A program made the position numbers and the translations under genes. Shown here one piece after another: positions 51,347 to 59,718 of a stretch of DNA of 64,000 bases; the first letter of the stretch is position 1; every line of letters begins with the position of its first letter. The DNA is from an uncultured Nesterenkonia sp. (GTDB lineage: Bacteria; Actinomycetota; Actinomycetes; Actinomycetales; Micrococcaceae): contig CAMIAK010000003.1 in NCBI GenBank assembly GCA_946222885.1, forward strand, positions 124,001 through 188,000, given 5' to 3'. The notes under the pieces are model-generated. The model worked only from the letters and a program-made list of their open reading frames with translations, did not search any database and had not been told where the DNA came from.

Positions 51347-52576
51347 TCAGCCGCGGGGGCTTCCCAGCCAGTGCAGCAGCGCGGCGGTGGCCGTCCGCAC
51401 CCCGGTGCTCAGAGTGGGCTCCAGCGCCGGCGCGAAGTAGGGGGAGTGGTTGGTGGGTCCCTCCGGGTCCTCCTCAGCCATCCCGCCGAAGTGCCAGAAC
51501 ACGGTGGGCACTCCGATGGACTCTCCCAGCCAGCCGAAGTCCTCGGAGCCCAGCAACGGATCGGCCACCGTGACGTTCCCCTCGCCCAGGGCTCCCCGCA
51601 GCACGGGGACCACGACGTCCGTGGTCGCCGGATCGTTGTAGTTCAGCGGGAAGTCGTAGAGCTTCTCGATCTCCGGCTCCGGCGCCCCGGAGGCCGCGGC
51701 CTCGGCCCGGATGATCCGTTCCACGGCGGCCACCACCCGGGTGCGGACCTCCGGGGTCAGGGTGCGGATGTTCAGGGTGAACTCCGCCCGATCCGGGATG
51801 ATGTTCTCCTTGAGCCCGGCGTGGAAGGTCGCCGCGGTCACCACGGCGGACTCCATCGGCGGCACCTCGCGGGACACCACGGTCTGCAGCCGGGTCACCA
51901 TGGCCGCGGCGGTTACCACCGGGTCGGCTCCCTTCTCGGGCTGGGACCCGTGGGTCTGGCGGCCGTGGACGGTGACCTTCAGCGAGTCCGCCATCGCCAT
52001 CGCCGGCCCGCGGGAGAGCGTGACGGTCCCGGCCTTGCCGGGGGAGACGTGCTGGCCCAGGATCACCTCCGGGCGCGGGGCCTTCTCCCACAACCCGTCA
52101 TCCACCATGGCGCGGGCGCCGGCGGCGGTCTCCTCGCCGGGCTGGAAGATCAGCACCAGGGTCCCGGCCCACAGCCCGCGTTCGCGGACCAGCAGCTTGG
52201 CCGCGGTCAGCAGCGTGGTGACGTGGGTGTCGTGGCCGCACCCGTGCATCACCGGCACTTGCGTCCCGTCCGGCAGCACCCCGGTGGCGGCGGAGGCATA
52301 GTCCACCCCGGTGTCCTCGGCGATGGGCAGCCCGTCGGTGTCGGCCCGGAAGGCCGCTGTCCGTCCCTCGCCGTTCTCTACGATGCCGACCACACCGGTG
52401 CCGCCGCAGCGGAAGTGCGGGATCCCGAGCGCGTCCAGCTCCCCTTCGATGCGTTCCTGGGTCCGGTGCTCCTGCATGCTGAGCTCAGGGTCACGGTGGA
52501 ACTCCTTGTAGAGCTCGTGCATCACCTGGGCGTAGGTCTGATCGGGCTGCAGGGCGGGTGTCACGGGGGTGGTCAT
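51347..52576 (-). CDS. M20 family amidohydrolase (N-acyl amino acid or hippurate type)
   Basis: A 409-aa metal-dependent hydrolase that probably releases amino acids from N-acyl derivatives or peptides. The metal site includes MHGCGHDTH (C113, H115, D116) and the EE of FQPGEETAAG; a dimerisation domain lies in the middle. It overlaps the membrane-protein gene upstream by four bases (ATGA) and is the last gene of a three-gene operon with the DUF5058 pair. Confidence 0.92.
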   Translation of the reverse strand: MTTPVTPALQPDQTYAQVMHELYKEFHRDPELSMQEHRTQERIEGELDALGIPHFRCGGTGVVGIVENGEGRTAAFRADTDGLPIAEDTGVDYASAATGVLPDGTQVPVMHGCGHDTHVTTLLTAAKLLVRERGLWAGTLVLIFQPGEETAAGARAMVDDGLWEKAPRPEVILGQHVSPGKAGTVTLSRGPAMAMADSLKVTVHGRQTHGSQPEKGADPVVTAAAMVTRLQTVVSREVPPMESAVVTAATFHAGLKENIIPDRAEFTLNIRTLTPEVRTRVVAAVERIIRAEAAASGAPEPEIEKLYDFPLNYNDPATTDVVVPVLRGALGEGNVTVADPLLGSEDFGWLGESIGVPTVFWHFGGMAEEDPEGPTNHSPYFAPALEPTLSTGVRTATAALLHWLGSPRG

Positions 52577-53304
52577 GCGGGTCCTCCTTCATCGGTGGCG
52601 GGGGCAGGGGCAGGTTCGTCCTTCTTCCGGAAGAACCACGAGGCCAGGATGGTCAGCAGCACCGCCAACGCGATGTTGAAGGCGCCCAGGGCGGGGAACA
52701 GCGGCAGCACCACGAAGATCACCAGCACGGCGGCCAGCAGCGCGAAGATCGCTGGGCGCACCTGTTTCACCGTGGCGATGGCCTGCACCAGCACCGCGCC
52801 CATGATGGAGGGCAGGATGTAGGTCTGCACCACTTCGGTCACATGTTCGGGGACGATGCTCAGCAGCCAGGTGCCGAGGATCCCCACGAACAGCAGCAGC
52901 GAGGTCACGTGGACGATGGCGGCCCCGCAGATCGCCATCACCGAGACGAGGTCGCCCTGCCGGGAGCCGGGCTTCACCCCGATCCGGCTCTGTGCGACGA
53001 CCGCGGCCGGGACCAGCTTGTTCGCGATGTTGCCGATCAGGAAGGCCTGGTACATGCCCGCCTGCCCCAGCACGGGGAAGAAGCTCAGCGGCTCGACGAG
53101 GGCGAAGATGAGGTACACCGCGGCCACGGCGGCATAGGCGGTGAGGATCGTGCCTACGCCGATGTCGAAGTCGGTCATCCAGATCAGCCCGATCGGGGCG
53201 ATCCAGGAGATCAGCAGGGTGGCCGCCATCGTGATGCGGCCCCAGCGTGCGGTGGTGCGTTCGAAGCCGTCCATGGCGAGGTCGGCGGTCTGCGTGGTGC
53301 TCAT
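52573..53304 (-). CDS. Small polytopic membrane protein, partner of DUF5058 protein
   Basis: A 243-aa protein with about seven helices, not one I can name. The polar N-terminus (MSTTQTADLAMDGFERTTAR) is followed by helices with FDIGVGTILTAYAAVAAVYLIF and a conserved-looking GQAGMYQAFLIGNIANKLVPAAVVAQ. It ends in a charged Pro/Ala tail. It lies 26 bases after the DUF5058 gene and overlaps the M20 gene, so the two membrane proteins are probably subunits of one transporter for the hydrolase substrate. Confidence 0.8.
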   Translation of the reverse strand: MSTTQTADLAMDGFERTTARWGRITMAATLLISWIAPIGLIWMTDFDIGVGTILTAYAAVAAVYLIFALVEPLSFFPVLGQAGMYQAFLIGNIANKLVPAAVVAQSRIGVKPGSRQGDLVSVMAICGAAIVHVTSLLLFVGILGTWLLSIVPEHVTEVVQTYILPSIMGAVLVQAIATVKQVRPAIFALLAAVLVIFVVLPLFPALGAFNIALAVLLTILASWFFRKKDEPAPAPATDEGGPA

Positions 53305-53330
53305 GATGGGTCTCCTCGGTCAGCGGCTGG

Positions 53331-54047
53331 TCAGTGGTGCAGGAAGTAGGCGACGGTGAGCGAGAGCAGGATCGCGAAGCCCAGCGCCCATTCTTTGAGC
53401 CACTCCATGTTCTTCAGCCGGGTCAGCAGCAGCATGACCGCCAGGGAGCCGGCGGAGACCAGCACGGTGACTGCGTGGATGAAGGAGTCGGGAAGCTGAT
53501 CGATGGCCAGCACAGAGAACACGCCCAGCATGGCCGCGCCCGGGATCAGCGACATGGCCAGCGGGTTCACGCGGCTGAGCCGGTTGCCGCCGCGTTTCAG
53601 GATCGGGGTCAGGATCAGGGTGGAGAGCAGCCACATGCCTCCGGAGATGCACATGGCGGTGAAGGCGATCACGAAGACCTGCTGGGTCCAGTCGGGGCCG
53701 CCCAGCGTGGCGCCCTGGGACTCTGCGGCGATGGTCGCGGAGCTGGTCTCGGTGGCGGCGGAGCCGATCAGGCCGATGCGCATCAGCACCGCCGGGGTGC
53801 CGAAGACGGTCAGCAGCGCGACGGCGACCAGCAGCACCGCCAGCGACGGCCCGATCGAGGCCACGGCTCCTGAGCGGAACGCGCGGTTGAGATCGTGCCG
53901 GCTGATGCCGACCTCCTCGCCTGCGGTCTTGGCGGCGCGGATGTAGATCACCGACTGCACGGTGATGATGGCGAAGACCGCCAAGGCGCAGATCCACAGG
54001 AATGGGGACTGCGCGATCGCCAGAATATCGGTGGATTGGGCGTCCAT
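53331..54047 (-). CDS. DUF5058 family membrane protein
   Basis: A 238-aa protein with about six helices. The features I associate with DUF5058 are SPFLWICALAVFAIITVQSVIYIRAAK near the start, RSGAVASIGPSLAVLLVAVALL, MRIGLIGSAATETSSATIAAE, and a later half containing TAMCISGGMWLLSTL. Function is unpublished as far as I know. It is the first gene of a three-gene operon with a second membrane protein and an M20 hydrolase. Confidence 0.82.
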   Translation of the reverse strand: MDAQSTDILAIAQSPFLWICALAVFAIITVQSVIYIRAAKTAGEEVGISRHDLNRAFRSGAVASIGPSLAVLLVAVALLTVFGTPAVLMRIGLIGSAATETSSATIAAESQGATLGGPDWTQQVFVIAFTAMCISGGMWLLSTLILTPILKRGGNRLSRVNPLAMSLIPGAAMLGVFSVLAIDQLPDSFIHAVTVLVSAGSLAVMLLLTRLKNMEWLKEWALGFAILLSLTVAYFLHH

Positions 54048-54108
54048 TGTCGTTCCCTTCGATCAAGGTGCCCGGTGCTCTCCCAGCAGCGGTGACAGCA
54101 CGTCGGGT

Positions 54109-54125
54109 TTCCACGATTCTTGGAA
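54109..54125. promoter_or_regulatory. Candidate operator in the divergent promoter region
   Basis: TTCCA-N7-TGGAA dyad in the 177-bp gap between the divergent DUF5058 operon and the M20-amidase operon. The size suits an Lrp/AsnC dimer, and such a regulator is encoded at 56897-57871. Tentative. Confidence 0.3.
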
Positions 54126-54224
54126 GCCCGCGCCCCGGGGACAAGCGATGGCGGAATGCGACGCCGCTCTGGTCCGATTCCGGCAGGCCTCGTCCCCGGG
54201 CGGCGCCTCTGGTTGGCTGAGCCC

Positions 54225-55490
54225 ATGAACACCACCGCTGCACCGGTCAGCCAGCCCGAGCGGGTCCGCGCGGAGCTGGAGGAGCTCGCCGGCATCGTGG
54301 ACCCGGACCTCCCCGGGTGGACGCGCTCGGCCATGACGGGCCCCGACGTGGAGGCGCGCCACTGGGTGAGGGCCCGTATGGAGGCGTTGGGACTGAACCC
54401 GCGGGTGGACCAGGCCGGGAACGTGATCGGCGTCTGGCCCGGGCGCATCGGCGGCCGGCAGCTGATGACCGGCTCCCATACGGACACGGTGCCCAGCGGG
54501 GGCCGCTTCGACGGGATGGTCGGCGTCGTGGGTGCCCTGGAGGCGGTCCGGGCCATGCAGGAGGCGGGGATCCGGCTGGACCATGACCTGGTGGTCGTGG
54601 ACTTCTTCAATGAGGAGCCCAACCGCTTCGGGCTCAGCTGTGTGGGCTCCCGGGCGCTGACCGGCTTCCTGGACCCCTCCGTGCTGGAGACCCTGGACGA
54701 GGAGGGCCGCAGCTTCGCCGAGAGCCTCCGCGGCGCCCAGGTCGAGGCCTCCGAGATTCTGCGGACCGGATGGGACTGGGAGAAGGTGGACGCCTTCGTG
54801 GAGCTGCACATCGAGCAGGGGCCGAACCTGGAGCGCCTGGGCGCCCAGATCGGCCTGGTGGAGACCATCACCGGGATCTCCCGCTTCCGCGCGCTCTTCC
54901 ACGGCCGGCGTGACCATGCCGGGACCACCGGGATGGACACGAGGCGCGACGCCGGCTGCGCGGCCGCAGGCACGGTGCTGGCCGTGGAGCGCATCGCCCA
55001 GGAGGGCGCGCAGGCCGTGGACGGAGCCAAGGGAACTGTGGGCGGGGTGAGCTTCACCCCCGCAGCGGTCAACGTGGTCACCGAGGCCGCCGAGATGCGG
55101 GGCGAGTTCCGCAGCCCGCAGGGCAGCTGGCTGCATGAGGCGGAGGAGCGGCTGACCTCCGCGGCGGCCCAGGAGGCGGCCTCCCGCGGAGCATCCGTGG
55201 ACGTGGAGTGGCTGCCCACCCAGGAGCCCCGCCTCATGGACGCCTCGGTGCTGGAGGCCTGTGCTGGGGCGGTGGACGAGCTGGGGCTGAGCCGGGCGAC
55301 CCTCTTCAGCGGTGCCGAGCACGACGCCGCCCTCATCGCGCAGAGGGCGCCGACCGCCATGCTCTTCGTCCCCTCGGCAGGAGGCCGCAGCCACTGTCCG
55401 GAGGAATGGACGGACCTGCACGACATCATGCCCGGCGTCACCGCGCTCACCGAGACGCTGCGCCGCCTGGACCGCACCCGCCGCCCCTGA
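54225..55490 (+). CDS. M20 Zn-dependent hydrolase (N-carbamoyl-L-amino acid hydrolase / allantoate amidohydrolase type)
   Basis: A 421-aa enzyme of the hydantoinase/carbamoylase family. Metal motifs are TGSHTDTVPSGGRFDG, FFNEEPNRFG, and ELHIEQGPNLE; the dimer-domain GRRDHAGTTGMDTRRDA and the late FSGAEHDA are family markers. It probably cleaves N-carbamoyl or ureido groups from amino acids. The amidase follows after 12 bases in the same operon. Confidence 0.92.
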   Translation: MNTTAAPVSQPERVRAELEELAGIVDPDLPGWTRSAMTGPDVEARHWVRARMEALGLNPRVDQAGNVIGVWPGRIGGRQLMTGSHTDTVPSGGRFDGMVGVVGALEAVRAMQEAGIRLDHDLVVVDFFNEEPNRFGLSCVGSRALTGFLDPSVLETLDEEGRSFAESLRGAQVEASEILRTGWDWEKVDAFVELHIEQGPNLERLGAQIGLVETITGISRFRALFHGRRDHAGTTGMDTRRDAGCAAAGTVLAVERIAQEGAQAVDGAKGTVGGVSFTPAAVNVVTEAAEMRGEFRSPQGSWLHEAEERLTSAAAQEAASRGASVDVEWLPTQEPRLMDASVLEACAGAVDELGLSRATLFSGAEHDAALIAQRAPTAMLFVPSAGGRSHCPEEWTDLHDIMPGVTALTETLRRLDRTRRP

Positions 55491-55502
55491 GGAGGAAAGA
55501 CC

Positions 55503-56951
55503 ATGGACCCCCAGCTTGAGAACGACCTCCTGGAGCGGGAGGCCGCCGAACTGGTGGAGCTCATCGCCGTCCGGCGGGTCAGCTCCCGGGAGCTGACCCG
55601 CGCCCACCTGGAGCGGATCGAAGAGGTCAACGGGAGGATCAACGCGATCGTCACCGTGGACCCCGAAGCCGCCATGCAGGCCGCCGCCCAGGCCGATGAG
55701 GCGATCGCCACCGGGGAGCGGACCGGGCCGCTGCACGGCCTGCCGATGACCCACAAGGACACCCACGCCACAGCGGGCATGCGCACCACCCAGGGCTCGC
55801 CGCTCTTCGCGGAGCACGTCCCGGAGGCTGACGATCCGCTCATCGGCCGGCTCAAGGCCGCCGGGGTGGTCTCGACGGGCAAGAGCAACGTCCCGGAGTT
55901 CGCCGCAGGCTCCCACACGTTCAACGAGGTCTTCGGCGCCACCGGGAACCCCTACGACCCTTCGACCAGCGCCGGCGGGTCCTCCGGCGGACTCGGGGCC
56001 GCGCTCGCCGCGCGCATCCAGCCGCTGGGGGAGGGCTCAGATATGGGCGGCTCCCTGCGCATCCCCTCCAGCTACTGCAATGTGTACGGGTTCCGGCCCT
56101 CCTACGGGGTGATCCCCAGCTTCCCGCCCTCGCATCGGGCGGCATGGCTCGCACGGCAGGGGCCCATGGCGCGCACGGTGCGGGACCTCCAGCTGTTCAT
56201 GCGTTCGGCCTGTGGCCCCAGCGACGCCCTGCCCGGGGTGCGCAGCATGAGCCCGGCGGACTTCGCCGATGCCTCTGCGGAGGATCTGCGCGGGGTGCGG
56301 ATCGGCGTGACCTATGACTTCGGCCAGGGCGTGCCGGTGGAGCCTGAGATGGTCGCCGCTGTGGACCGTGCCGCGGCCACCCTGGAGGAGCTCGGCGCCC
56401 AGGTGCAGGAGGCCGTACCGGACCTCACCGGCGCTGATGAGGTCTTCTTCGTGACCCGCGCCTTCGACTTCGCAGCCACGCTGGGGGAGACCGTCCGCCG
56501 GCATCCGGAGCAGGTGAAGCCGGAGGTGCGCTGGAATGTGGAGGAAGGCTTCGCCCTCGACGCCGGTCGGCTGATCCGCGCCCAGGCCGCCTCAGCGGCT
56601 CTGCAGGATTCCGTGCAGCGCTACTTCGGCGGCTATGACCTGCTGCTCAGCCCCGGGGCCCAGCTGCCTCCCTTCGGCATCGGGCAGCGTTGGCCTGAGG
56701 AGGTGGCGGGGCAGCCCATAGAGACCTATCTGGACTGGATGCGGTCGGCGTCGCTCCTCTCGGCCACCGGGCTGCCCACGCTGGCCATGCCGGCCGGATT
56801 CACCGGGCCGGAGGAGGCACGTCCCGGGCTGCCCACAGGAGTGCAGCTGACGGCCGGGCACTACGCGGACGGTTCGCTGCTGTGGTGGGCGCGAGCTTAT
56901 GACAGGGCCAGCGGCTGGTCCTCCACCGCGCCGGGCATGCTCAGGAGCTGA
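55503..56951 (+). CDS. Amidase (amidase-signature family)
   Basis: A 482-aa hydrolase with the Ser-cisSer-Lys triad: lysine in MTHKDTHATAG, cis-Ser in SAGGSSGGLGAALAA, and nucleophile Ser in GSDMGGSLRIPSSYC. It releases ammonia from carboxamides. GGAGGAAAG precedes the ATG. Its last 55 bases overlap the convergent regulator gene. Confidence 0.93.
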   Translation: MDPQLENDLLEREAAELVELIAVRRVSSRELTRAHLERIEEVNGRINAIVTVDPEAAMQAAAQADEAIATGERTGPLHGLPMTHKDTHATAGMRTTQGSPLFAEHVPEADDPLIGRLKAAGVVSTGKSNVPEFAAGSHTFNEVFGATGNPYDPSTSAGGSSGGLGAALAARIQPLGEGSDMGGSLRIPSSYCNVYGFRPSYGVIPSFPPSHRAAWLARQGPMARTVRDLQLFMRSACGPSDALPGVRSMSPADFADASAEDLRGVRIGVTYDFGQGVPVEPEMVAAVDRAAATLEELGAQVQEAVPDLTGADEVFFVTRAFDFAATLGETVRRHPEQVKPEVRWNVEEGFALDAGRLIRAQAASAALQDSVQRYFGGYDLLLSPGAQLPPFGIGQRWPEEVAGQPIETYLDWMRSASLLSATGLPTLAMPAGFTGPEEARPGLPTGVQLTAGHYADGSLLWWARAYDRASGWSSTAPGMLRS

Positions 56952-57871
56952 CCGCCGCGTTTGCGGGCGCCTGCCACCAGGGACATGTCCACGGCGTCAA
57001 CCTGCTTGGCCCAGCTGCTCTCCGAGAGGTAGGTGTAGAGCTCCTGCGGCTCGCTCAGGGTGATGTCTGCGACCAGCTGGCAGGAGCCGGCGACCGCGGC
57101 CACATACCGAGCCTTAGGGTCGCGGGCCAGCGCCTCGCCGACCTCGCTGACCCGGTGCGGCGGCATCCGCAGCCAGAGCAGCGCCTCAGTGTGGAGGCCC
57201 GCCTGCCCGGGCTCCACCAGGGCGCGCAGGCTCATCTGGTTGCTCTCCAGGATCCAGCCCAGCCGGCGCCGGGCGGTGGACTCCGAGACCCCTGCCCGGC
57301 GGGCTAGCTCCTCGATGCTCATCCGCCCGTCCGCGGCCAGTCCGCTCATCAGGGCCTCGTCCACCGGGGAGTCCGACTGCGGGGTCTTCATCTCCGGGAC
57401 GACGTCGGCCGGCCCGCTGGCCAGCGCAGAACGCTGCGCCTCTGAGAGCAGGCCCAGCCGCCAGCCGCGGATGGAGCGGAAGTAGCGCAGGATCGGCAGG
57501 GTCTCGGCGCGGACCAGGCCGGGGGTGATGGACGCGTCGAAGGTATAGCTGGGGGTGGCCGGGCGGCGGAATACCTCAGCAGCGACGTCGTAGGCCCCGG
57601 AGAGGACATAGCTGAAGGTGACGTCTCCGCGGCCGGCCAGGGCCTCCACTGCCATCAGCCGGGACCCGGGATGGCAGGTGCCGCGCAGGATCTGGCTCAG
57701 CCCGTTGACGCGGACGCCGGCGACCACCACCTGCCGGGAGGCGAGCAGGGCCGCGCCGTGGCGGGCCACCAGCCGCTCGTGCTCGCCGAGCGCGCGGGCG
57801 ATCCTGCGCCAACTGGCACGCGGGTCGATCTGCAGGGCCTCGGCGATCCGGAGCTCGAGCTCGTTCATCAC
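56897..57871 (-). CDS. Tandem Lrp/AsnC family transcriptional regulator
   Basis: A 324-aa protein made of two Lrp/AsnC units: helix-turn-helix 1 (about 1-50), ligand/dimer domain 1 (about 60-145), helix-turn-helix 2 (about 170-215, SIEELARRAGVSESTARRRLGW) and domain 2 (about 220-305). Single-unit Lrp proteins are about 150 aa. Such double proteins often control catabolic genes next to them, here probably the amidase/M20/DUF5058 operons. Its 3' end overlaps the amidase gene by 55 bases on the other strand. Confidence 0.9.
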   Translation of the reverse strand: MMNELELRIAEALQIDPRASWRRIARALGEHERLVARHGAALLASRQVVVAGVRVNGLSQILRGTCHPGSRLMAVEALAGRGDVTFSYVLSGAYDVAAEVFRRPATPSYTFDASITPGLVRAETLPILRYFRSIRGWRLGLLSEAQRSALASGPADVVPEMKTPQSDSPVDEALMSGLAADGRMSIEELARRAGVSESTARRRLGWILESNQMSLRALVEPGQAGLHTEALLWLRMPPHRVSEVGEALARDPKARYVAAVAGSCQLVADITLSEPQELYTYLSESSWAKQVDAVDMSLVAGARKRGGQLLSMPGAVEDQPLALS

Positions 57872-57924
57872 AGTGCGAGGCTAGCCAACCGCCCGTTAAC
57901 AGCGGATTACCGCCTGGGGGAGGC

Positions 57925-57996
57925 GGATTCGAGCGGGGTTTCGGCCCTTATAAGGCGGAAAATCCCGCCAAAAGGGCCGAAACCCCGCTCGAATCC
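57925..57996 (-). terminator. Large hairpin after the LLM oxidoreductase gene
   Basis: Perfect 25-bp inverted repeat (57925-57949 and 57972-57996) with a 22-base loop that itself contains a five-pair GGCGG/CCGCC stem. It starts 11 bases after the LLM gene stop on the minus strand and lies upstream of the regulator gene. Most likely it is a strong terminator. Confidence 0.8.
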
Positions 57997-58007
57997 GGAG
58001 GGGAGGC

Positions 58008-59126
58008 TCAGGCGTCCTTCTGCTTCCCGCCGGGCACCGGCTCCCGGCCCTCGGCCTTCCGGGCCTTCAGCAGCTCGTGGGTCGGCGGCTCCGGGGTCCC
58101 CTCCGGGACGCGTGCGGCGACCTCCTTGCGCAGCACCGGGACGACCTCCTCGCCGAGCATGTCGATCTGCTCCAGCACGGTCTTCAGCGGCAGCCCGGCG
58201 TGGTCGATCAGGAAGAGCTGGCGCTGGTAGTCCCCGGCGTACTCGCGGAAGCTCAGCGTGCGCTCGATGACCTGCTCCGGGGTGCCCACGGTCAGCGGGG
58301 TCTGCGCGGTGAAGTCCTCCAGGGAGGGGCCGCCGCCGTAGACCGGGGCATTGTCGAAGTAGGGCCGGAACTTCCGGACTGCGTCCTGCGAGTTCCGCCG
58401 CATGAAGACCTGCCCGCCCAGCCCGACGATCGCCTGCTCCGCGGGACCGTGGCCGTAGTGCTCCCAGCGCTCGCGGTAGAGGTCGACCATGCGGCCGGTG
58501 TGCTCCTTGTTCCAGAAGATGTTGTTGTGGAAGAAGCCGTCGCCGTAATAGGCCGCCTGCTCGGCGATCTCGGGGGAGCGGATGGAGCCGTGCCAGACGA
58601 AGGGTGCGACGCCGTCCAGCGGCCGCGGCGTGGAGGTGAAGTTCTGCAGCGGGGTGCGGAAGCGGCCCTGCCACTCGACCTCCTCCTCGCGCCAGAGCCG
58701 GTGCAGCAGCGCGTAGTTCTCCACGGCCAGCGGGATGCCGGCCCGGATGTCCTTGCCGAACCAGGGGTAGACCGGCCCGGTGTTGCCGCGGCCCAGCGTG
58801 AGGTCGATGCGCCCCTCGGCCAGGTGCTGGACATAGGCGTAGTCCTCGGCGATGCGCACCGGATCGGTGGTGGTGATCAGTGTGGTCGCCGTCGAGAGCT
58901 GGAGCCGTTCTGTCTGGGCGGCGATATGCGCCATGAAGATGGGTGGGTTCGCGGGGGCGATGAAGGGCGGGTTGTGGTGCTGCCCGATGGCGAAGACGTC
59001 GAGCCCGACCTCCTCGGCCTTCTTGGCGATGGCGACGGTCGCCCGGATCCGTTCGTGCTCGGTGGGGACGCGTCCGGTGGTGGGGTCCGGGGTGACGTCG
59101 CCGATGCTGAAGATGCCGAACTGCAT
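58008..59126 (-). CDS. LLM class flavin-dependent oxidoreductase
   Basis: A 372-aa luciferase-like monooxygenase with an FMN-binding TIM barrel. Typical elements are AIGQHHNPPF near the first strands, RIDLTLGRGNTGPVY, and FVWHGSIRSPEIAEQAAYYGDGFFHNNIF. The substrate is unknown. The charged tail (ARKAEGREPVPGGKQKDA) is probably disordered. AAGGAG precedes the ATG. Confidence 0.92.
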   Translation of the reverse strand: MQFGIFSIGDVTPDPTTGRVPTEHERIRATVAIAKKAEEVGLDVFAIGQHHNPPFIAPANPPIFMAHIAAQTERLQLSTATTLITTTDPVRIAEDYAYVQHLAEGRIDLTLGRGNTGPVYPWFGKDIRAGIPLAVENYALLHRLWREEEVEWQGRFRTPLQNFTSTPRPLDGVAPFVWHGSIRSPEIAEQAAYYGDGFFHNNIFWNKEHTGRMVDLYRERWEHYGHGPAEQAIVGLGGQVFMRRNSQDAVRKFRPYFDNAPVYGGGPSLEDFTAQTPLTVGTPEQVIERTLSFREYAGDYQRQLFLIDHAGLPLKTVLEQIDMLGEEVVPVLRKEVAARVPEGTPEPPTHELLKARKAEGREPVPGGKQKDA

Positions 59127-59185
59127 GGGGAGCTCCTTGGCTGGGCCTGCGATCAGGTGTATTTCAAAATTGAACTATATCAGGG

Positions 59186-59417
59186 TGTGGATAGCTTGTG
59201 GAAAAGCAGCCTGGAAAGGTGTCTATACACCTAACTCAGGGCAAACGGCAACCTCACTCCAGGGGCCGGCTGTGGGTTTCGAAAAACTTGATCTCACAGG
59301 CGTGTCGTTACATCGCCGCATGTCAGAGCGATTTATGTCAGCAGTGTGGATAACACTCCACAGGGTTCTACCCACCTTCTGCACAGGACACGCCGCGGAG
59401 TCCACACTTTATCCACA
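59186..59417. promoter_or_regulatory. Remote DnaA-box cluster
   Basis: Perfect boxes TGTGGATAA (59345-59353, reverse) and TTATCCACA (59409-59417), plus one-mismatch boxes TGTGGATAG (59186-59194), TGTGGAAAA (59197-59205) and TTCTGCACA (59377-59385). This equals oriC in number of perfect boxes, about 39 kb away. It is a candidate DnaA-titrating (datA-like) or reactivating locus. Confidence 0.7.
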
Positions 59418-59687
59418 GGTGTTGTGTGAACAGCTATTGCCCCGGGGAAAAACTCCCCATATCGTGTGAAGCGTCCCTCGCACAGAGAGCGGGTATTGGC
59501 CGGCGTCGCCGGCGTGCATCCGCTCCTGTCACCGGGGCGGCGCAGAGCCGCCCGGACGAGAATATGAGGCCCGCCGAGACCGCGCGGACCTCTCCCGGCT
59601 GCCGGGCGGAAGTGCGCTTCGCGGCCGTCCGGGAGAAGGAGAGCGAGGGCCTGGTAAGGGTCGCCGGGCGTGCCGGCGAAGGGAAGG

Positions 59688-59712
59688 GGCTCACGGCCGG
59701 CGGTCGTGAGCC
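59688..59712 (-). terminator. Hairpin after alpha/beta hydrolase gene
   Basis: GGCTCACG (59688-59695) pairs with CGTGAGCC (59705-59712), just past the hydrolase stop codon on the minus strand. Confidence 0.6.
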
Positions 59713-59718
59713 TGCCGC

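Larger units (their letters stand above)
59127..59718. other. Gene-free region with DnaA-box cluster
   Basis: 592 bases with no convincing gene. The first half is clearly less GC-rich than its surroundings (AAAATTGAACTATATCAG near 59166) and holds the DnaA-box cluster at 59186-59417. The rest is GC-rich and ends in the hydrolase terminator hairpin. Short frames here do not look protein-coding. Confidence 0.6.

Noticed and set aside
53948..55942. 664-codon minus-strand frame opposite the M20 hydrolase
   Set aside because: Ser/Arg/Pro-rich antisense product; the plus-strand gene has all metal-binding motifs.
57925..57996. 25-bp inverted repeat as insertion sequence ends
   Set aside because: Only 22 bases separate the arms, leaving no room for a transposase, and no target duplication is visible.
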